Shown piece by piece: positions 4,808 to 8,398 of a DNA stretch of 8,398 nucleotides. A program made the translations under genes and the position numbers. The DNA comes from DATAMF01 sp036260665. Its GTDB lineage: Bacteria; Chloroflexota; Anaerolineae; Aggregatilineales; Aggregatilineaceae. The stretch is from contig DATAMF010000037.1 of assembly GCA_036260665.1 (NCBI GenBank), positions 1 to 8,398 of the forward strand, in the 5' to 3' direction. Numbering within the stretch: the first letter of the stretch is position 1; every line of letters begins with the position of its first letter. The notes under the pieces are model-generated. The model saw only the letters and a list, made by a program, of their open reading frames with translations, was not told the DNA's origin and ran no database searches.

Positions 4808-5635
4808 ATGCAAACTGTTACATCCCACGATGGCACCACGATTGCGTATGATCAGGTGGGTCACGGCCCCGCACTGATTTTGGTGAGCGGCGCGTTAGGT
4901 AAGCGCGGTGATCCGACCCTGGCGAACCTGCTGGCCCCCCATTTCACCGTCATTCACCATGATCGCCGGGGGCGCGGCGACAGCGGCGACACCCCACCCT
5001 ATGCCGTTCAGCGCGAAGTCGAAGATATTGAGGCATTGATCGATGCCGCAGGCGGATCGGCCTATCTCTACGGCATGTCATCCGGCGCGGTGCTGGCGCT
5101 CGAAGCCGCGAGTAAGCTCCCCGGCAAGGTGAACAAGCTGGTGATGTACGAGCCTCCGCTGATTACGGACGCCAGCCGTCCCCCTGCCCCCGCTGATCTT
5201 GTCGAATATCTCCAGCGGGCCGTAGCCGAAGGTCGGCGCGGGGATGCAGTGGAATATTTCATGACGCAGGCCGTACTCGTCCCGGCGGAATTTGTCGCCC
5301 AGATGCGTTTTGCCCCCGTTGCGGTGGGCAGTGAGGGAGCCGTCACGACGCCTATGTGGGAGGAAATGGAAAAAATCGCGCACACCCTTGTCTACGATAG
5401 CCTGATCATGGACGGTCTGATGTCCGGTAATCCGCTGCCGCCCCAACGCTGGTATGCCAACACCGCGCCCACCCTGGTGATCACGGGCGGCAACAGCGGC
5501 CCCTTCTTCGCCAACAGCGCGCAGCGGCTGATCAAGGATTTACCCAACGCCCAGCACCGCGTGCTGCCCGGCCAGGATCACGCCGTTGCCCCCGCCGCCC
5601 TCACCCCCCTGCTGATCGAGTTCTTCCTGTCCTAA
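4808..5635 (+). CDS. Alpha/beta hydrolase
   Basis: The 275-residue product is a cytoplasmic alpha/beta-fold hydrolase without a signal peptide. The oxyanion loop region is near SGALG (27-31), HDRRGRGDSGD (51-61) is typical, the nucleophile elbow is GMSSG with Ser91, and the catalytic His is His258 in GQDHAVAP. The usual acid position after the penultimate strand (PTLVITGGNSG) holds Asn229 instead of Asp. Relatives with GG(A/N)S here are common as I recall, so another acidic residue may serve, or activity may differ. The substrate (ester, lactone, peptide or other) cannot be told. AAAGGAG (4794-4800) lies 7 nt before the ATG. It has its own promoter, matching that of PPC-2, and is followed by a repeat block and then a convergent gene. 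Confidence 0.92.
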   Translation: MQTVTSHDGTTIAYDQVGHGPALILVSGALGKRGDPTLANLLAPHFTVIHHDRRGRGDSGDTPPYAVQREVEDIEALIDAAGGSAYLYGMSSGAVLALEAASKLPGKVNKLVMYEPPLITDASRPPAPADLVEYLQRAVAEGRRGDAVEYFMTQAVLVPAEFVAQMRFAPVAVGSEGAVTTPMWEEMEKIAHTLVYDSLIMDGLMSGNPLPPQRWYANTAPTLVITGGNSGPFFANSAQRLIKDLPNAQHRVLPGQDHAVAPAALTPLLIEFFLS

Positions 5636-5720
5636 AAAACAGACCGAGAGGGCGAGGTTCGTTTCCCCAACGTGCTTTTGTAGATACCGTCTTCCCCACC
5701 CGACAATTTTTGCCTGACTT

Positions 5721-5793
5721 CCCCCTCGCTAGCTTGGCTGGAGAGGGGGACCGAGGGGGTGAGGTTCAAGCTAGGGCGTATTGCGATACGCCC
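5721..5793. repeat. Modular hairpin repeat R4
   Basis: The hairpin 5721-5749 (CCCCC-TC-G-CTAGC with GCTGG-A-GA-GGGGG, loop TTG) keeps the pairing and the central G/A mismatch of the copy at 2586-2614 while bases in the inner stem change. GACCGAGGGGGTGAGGTTC and a second palindrome follow, GGGCGTAT (5774-5781) and ATACGCCC (5786-5793), then CGCTC. It lies between the convergent hydrolase and membrane-protein genes. A short related piece (GAGAGGGCGAGGTTC) lies at about 5646-5660. No simple terminator is visible after the hydrolase. Confidence 0.75.
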
Positions 5794-5808
5794 CGCTCTG
5801 ACGATCTA

Positions 5809-6186
5809 CTATTGCCAATTCTCCCATGGAAGAACGGGGTTCATAGACCACCAAAAGCACCAATAAAAAATCAGTAACATAATAAAAATGACAATAATGT
5901 TTCTCCCTATCTCATTCAGAGTGCTTAATCGCTTATCGTAATGCGAAGAGTGATCAAAATTTCGAAACCTATGAAATAGATAAATAGGCGTATATATTTC
6001 CATTGTGATAAACGCCGGTTGTCCTACAAACTTGAAAAACCAACGAACATATTTCGGATACTGTATTAAAAGAGTTCGCTCTTTTAACAACATATCATAT
6101 AAATCTACCAATCCAAAAACACTCAAAATCATCAATATTCCAAGCAGAGTTAATAATATTCCCCTCTTTCGTTCATAGCTGAACAT
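5809..6186 (-). CDS. Small AT-rich membrane protein, family unknown
   Basis: The 125-residue product is not one I recognise. It has three likely membrane segments: residues about 9-28 (GILLTLLGILMILSVFGLVD), 55-71 (QPAFITMEIYTPIYLFH, the least certain) and 97-115 (IIVIFIMLLIFYWCFWWSM). Basic residues at 6-9 and 72-85 flank the helices. The C-terminus is Trp-rich (WENWQ). The base composition contrasts with its surroundings: 19 of 60 bases are G/C at 5881-5940, against 34 of 60 at 4981-5040 in the hydrolase. That suggests recent acquisition. AGGA about 8 nt before the ATG is a modest ribosome site. It is bounded by repeat blocks on both sides and shares no operon with a neighbour. It could be a remnant of a larger system. 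Confidence 0.7.
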   Translation of the reverse strand: MFSYERKRGILLTLLGILMILSVFGLVDLYDMLLKERTLLIQYPKYVRWFFKFVGQPAFITMEIYTPIYLFHRFRNFDHSSHYDKRLSTLNEIGRNIIVIFIMLLIFYWCFWWSMNPVLPWENWQ

Positions 6187-6302
6187 GACCGTATCCTATC
6201 CCAAATTATTGACCGACAGCACTTGTATATCATCGAAATCTGTGGGACACCAAAAATACAGGAAACCCCTAAACGCCTCAATTGCCTGAACGACGAAGTA
6301 TG

Positions 6303-6365
6303 GCCCCTCCCGCCGCCACCAAGTCCCGCTCTGCGTCAGCAGGGAGGGATTTAGGGAGGGGTTCC
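6303..6365. repeat. G/C-rich hairpin repeat R5
   Basis: Between the membrane-protein gene and the end of the leftward PAF-AH-like gene. TCCC-GCT (6324-6330) pairs with AGC-A-GGGA (6338-6345), then GGGATTTAGGGAGGGGTTCC follows. It resembles the G-run repeats at 2585-2654 and 5721-5793 but has a different core, so I treat it as a separate or diverged type. It could act as the end signal for the PAF-AH-like gene. Positions 6187-6302 are AT-rich spacer with no gene seen. Confidence 0.5.
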
Positions 6366-6368
6366 TTT

Positions 6369-7613
6369 CTACGGCGTATGAAAATCGAGCCTCACATCAC
6401 TATACGGCGTCGCGGTCAGCAAATCGCTCGCCTCACCCCGCAGCGTCGCTCCGAAAAACGCCAGCAGATAATCATTTGTGATGCGCAGCGCCTGCGCCGG
6501 ATCAATCGGGCCGAGGTCATCCGCCATATCGGGAAAAACAGCCGCAAGCAGGCCGCTGTCTCCAAAATTCAGATGCGCCGCCCCCGTAATGGTCACCGAA
6601 TAGGCGGTAGCCGTATGAGTATACGCGCTGTACGCCGCGTTGAACTCCGCCAGCAGTTCCTCGGCCTGTTCCGGCGTCAACCCTGCCACGTCGATTTCAT
6701 CCTCAGCCGGCATCGGGATCGGCTGGCTGACATCGCTGCCTTCTTCGTTCACAAACAGCAGCGCCCCCGGCACCCCATCGGGATAGTAACTCCACAAACT
6801 GCCATCCAGATTCACCCCCGCTTTGATGCGTGTATCGCGCGCCATGGCCTCAACCGTCGTCGCGCCGCCGAATGAATGCCCGAACATGCCGATCTTTTCC
6901 AGGTCCAGCCGCCCCGCGAACAGCGGATCGCTGGTATTGAGTTCCGTCAGGTAATCCAGAACCGCCAGCGCATCCGCGGTGGTGACTTCGAGGATACGTC
7001 GGGCGCGCTCCCAGGCTTCGCTTAACTGATCATACACAGGTGCATCCGCTGGAAGTTCACTGACAAGGGGATCAGCGTCGGGCAGCATCGTCAGCACGCG
7101 CTCATCGGGCAGCACCGTCACCAGCGCGTTATAGGTGTGCGTGATGCCGACCACCACATAGCCCTGACTGGCGAGTTCTTCCGCATAGGCAGTGTAAAAA
7201 ATGGGGTGCGAATTTCGCCCGCCATGCGACATAATCAACACCGGATAGCTGGGCTGCTCAGCCGCCACCGGCACATCTTGCAGCGCATGCACTTTGATCT
7301 GATCCAAAACTGCCGCATCGAGGCCGAACATCGCCGCGACGCCTGCCGCCAGATCGGGATCGAGCCAGGTCGCCGCCGCCGCCGCCGGATCGGGATCAGC
7401 GGGATACCACACATACAGCATCAATTCGCGCACATCATCGGGATCATCCGTGAGGGTTTCCGGGCGTGTCTCGTCCGCGAAATACAACGTCATCCGTCCA
7501 ACCGCATACGGCCCTGTCGGTTCCGGCAGCGTGACCGGCTCCTGAGCCGTGACGACGAACGAAGGTCCGAGCAGTAACGCCACCAGCGTGATAACCATCA
7601 AAACGCGTTTCAT
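6369..7613 (-). CDS. Secreted PAF-acetylhydrolase-like serine hydrolase
   Basis: The 414-residue product is an exported alpha/beta hydrolase resembling platelet-activating-factor acetylhydrolase and dienelactone-hydrolase-like esterases. It has a signal peptide (residues 1-23, ending VTA), oxyanion motif SHGG (129-132), nucleophile elbow GHSFGG with Ser247, acid Asp270 in VNLDGSLW (corresponding to the PAF-AH 'LDAWM' Asp) and His347 in AAHLNFGD (corresponding to 'HQNFAD'). The full triad in PAF-AH order supports an active esterase or lipase on short-chain or oxidised esters in the envelope or medium. An acidic, helical stretch at about 302-333 may form a lid. AAGGAC (7621-7626) lies 7 nt before the ATG. 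It is followed by repeat R5 and preceded by the inverted-repeat spacer. The exact substrate is unknown. Confidence 0.92.
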   Translation of the reverse strand: MKRVLMVITLVALLLGPSFVVTAQEPVTLPEPTGPYAVGRMTLYFADETRPETLTDDPDDVRELMLYVWYPADPDPAAAAATWLDPDLAAGVAAMFGLDAAVLDQIKVHALQDVPVAAEQPSYPVLIMSHGGRNSHPIFYTAYAEELASQGYVVVGITHTYNALVTVLPDERVLTMLPDADPLVSELPADAPVYDQLSEAWERARRILEVTTADALAVLDYLTELNTSDPLFAGRLDLEKIGMFGHSFGGATTVEAMARDTRIKAGVNLDGSLWSYYPDGVPGALLFVNEEGSDVSQPIPMPAEDEIDVAGLTPEQAEELLAEFNAAYSAYTHTATAYSVTITGAAHLNFGDSGLLAAVFPDMADDLGPIDPAQALRITNDYLLAFFGATLRGEASDLLTATPYSDVRLDFHTP

Positions 7614-7694
7614 TCAGCTTGTCCTTGCTCACAAAACAACGCAACTGAATGCTATTACGTTTCGGGGCAGGAATTAGTTGTTTGCGGCGGGGGA

Positions 7695-7804
7695 TGAGAA
7701 ACCATTTGAAAAGCTGGTTTATCCCATCCCCGCTATGCATAGAAAGGGGCGCGGCTTGCTGCGAAGTGTTTTGGAATTTAACCGTCCTATCAAATGGTTT
7801 CTCA
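7695..7804. repeat. 15-bp inverted repeat bounding a 110-bp segment
   Basis: TGAGAAACCATTTGA (7695-7709) and its exact complement TCAAATGGTTTCTCA (7790-7804) bound an 80-bp interior. The right arm includes the stop codon of the leftward gene at 7802-8314. A competing local stem is possible (GGGAT 7691-7695 with ATCCC 7721-7725, AAACC 7699-7703 with GGTTT 7716-7720). The interior carries GGGGCGCGGCTTGCTGCG (7746-7763), identical to 2559-2576. It may be a small mobile element or a terminator-type structure; no target-site duplication is evident. Confidence 0.65.
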
Positions 7805-8314
7805 GGGCGCGATAAACAGGTTGAGCGACTCTGATTGCACCGTCATAAAATGCGTGGCGGCGAAACATGTATCCCCACTGTAGAAGAAGGCATCACCATA
7901 AATTTCAGCCGACAGCACCAGCGGACCCGACCTGAGCGCTCTCAGATCAAAAGTGCCATAGCCGGTGTCACTGCCCCGCGAGGTGGGCAGCACTTCCACC
8001 ATTGGTCCACTCTCCATGATTTCCAGATCAGGGATACTCGCGAGACGATAACTGTTAATCAGGCGAACGTCGGCCAGCCCAGCGAAACCTGACGATTCAA
8101 CCGTGACCGTAAACGTGTCGCCCACTGCGATAACGTCATCTGACATCGTAATGGTGACCTTATGCACGATGGGCGGGCAGGTTTCGGTAGGAGAAGGCAT
8201 GGCAGTGGGAGTCGATGAAGAAAACGACACGCTGTGGTTCAGAGTCAAAAAGAGAAGCCCGACGATGGCCACGGCCAGCGTGAACAAACCTCGGATGCGA
8301 ATGGTATGAGACAT
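7802..8314 (-). CDS. Secreted or anchored protein with Ig-like beta-sandwich
   Basis: The 170-residue product is of unknown function. Residues about 9-27 are hydrophobic (GLFTLAVAIVGLLFLTLNH) and act as a signal peptide or membrane anchor. A Ser/Thr/Pro linker (about 29-45) follows, then a beta-rich domain (VTITMSDDVIAVGDTFTVTVESSGFAG ... GPLVLSAEIYG ... FMTVQS) of the kind seen in Ig-like or cohesin-like extracellular modules. Cys46 and Cys150 lie near opposite ends of the domain and could form a disulfide, fitting an extracytoplasmic location. It has no enzyme motif. AGGAG at 8319-8323 is 4 nt before the ATG. It lies upstream of the PAF-AH-like gene on the same strand, but the inverted-repeat segment between them argues for separate transcripts. 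Upstream, positions 8315-8398 include a possible leftward -10 TATACT (8370-8375) without a clear -35. Confidence 0.75.
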   Translation of the reverse strand: MSHTIRIRGLFTLAVAIVGLLFLTLNHSVSFSSSTPTAMPSPTETCPPIVHKVTITMSDDVIAVGDTFTVTVESSGFAGLADVRLINSYRLASIPDLEIMESGPMVEVLPTSRGSDTGYGTFDLRALRSGPLVLSAEIYGDAFFYSGDTCFAATHFMTVQSESLNLFIAP

Positions 8315-8398
8315 AGTCTCTCCTCTATAGATATTGAAGTTCAGGGTTGATAGTGGGAATCAATTTGGCAGTATACAGGGAAAGTATGGTGTTAACCA

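Noticed and set aside
6282..6875. 197-residue plus-strand frame and other frames antisense to the PAF-AH-like gene
   Set aside because: Arg-rich shadow translations of a well-supported gene on the other strand.
1..8398. A defence island or secondary-metabolite cluster
   Set aside because: WYL regulators often accompany defence genes, but no nuclease, helicase, ATPase, methylase, toxin or biosynthetic enzyme is encoded here, so the claim has no support.

Overview
The window looks like chromosomal DNA from a GC-rich environmental bacterium. My best guess is Chloroflexota (Anaerolineae-like). This rests on style only: Ser/Thr/Pro linkers in secreted proteins, small PPC-like secreted domains, WYL regulators, and intergenic spacers filled with G/C-run hairpins of the 'GGGGGTGAGGTTC' and 'GTAGGGGCG' kind. 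No ribosomal or taxonomic marker is present, so the assignment is an inference. I see no rRNA, tRNA, CRISPR array, transposase or prophage gene.

Layout. Positions 1-290 hold a G/C-rich repeat block and then a probable promoter region. Positions 291-1856 are a rightward two-gene unit: a secreted protein with a PPC-like domain and a concanavalin/LamG-like domain, then a small secreted single PPC-like protein (PPC-1). It closes with a strong hairpin terminator at 1874-1908. Positions 2100-4050 are a leftward group: a WYL-domain transcriptional regulator followed downstream by two paralogous VOC (glyoxalase-fold) proteins. Positions 4221-4661 encode PPC-2, a close paralogue of PPC-1 that ends in a near-copy of the same terminator. 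Positions 4808-5635 encode a cytoplasmic alpha/beta hydrolase. Positions 5809-6186 (leftward) encode an AT-rich three-helix membrane protein of unknown family. Positions 6369-7613 (leftward) encode a secreted PAF-acetylhydrolase-like serine hydrolase. Positions 7802-8314 (leftward) encode a secreted or membrane-anchored protein with an Ig-like beta-sandwich.

How the genes may work together. The clearest regulatory signal is a 41-bp promoter block at 4091-4131 (PPC-2) and 4742-4782 (hydrolase). The copies differ at only five positions, and both contain TTGTTC-N17-TATRAT. The first copy lies between PPC-2 and the divergent WYL regulator, whose own extended -10 (TGCTATAAT) adjoins it. The simplest model is that the WYL protein controls itself with the two VOC genes, PPC-2 and the hydrolase as one local regulon. 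The inducer is unknown. VOC and hydrolase enzymes suggest handling of a small electrophilic or ester compound, but nothing in the sequence fixes the substrate.

Duplication is a theme. There are three related PPC-like domains, two of them sharing exact DNA runs of 40 and 63 bp, two VOC genes, two identical terminator stems and two copies of one promoter. The spacers hold at least four related modular hairpin repeats. I found no convincing defence system, secondary-metabolite cluster or other clearly new machinery. The promoter block shared around the WYL gene and the duplicated PPC gene-plus-terminator cassette are the best leads.
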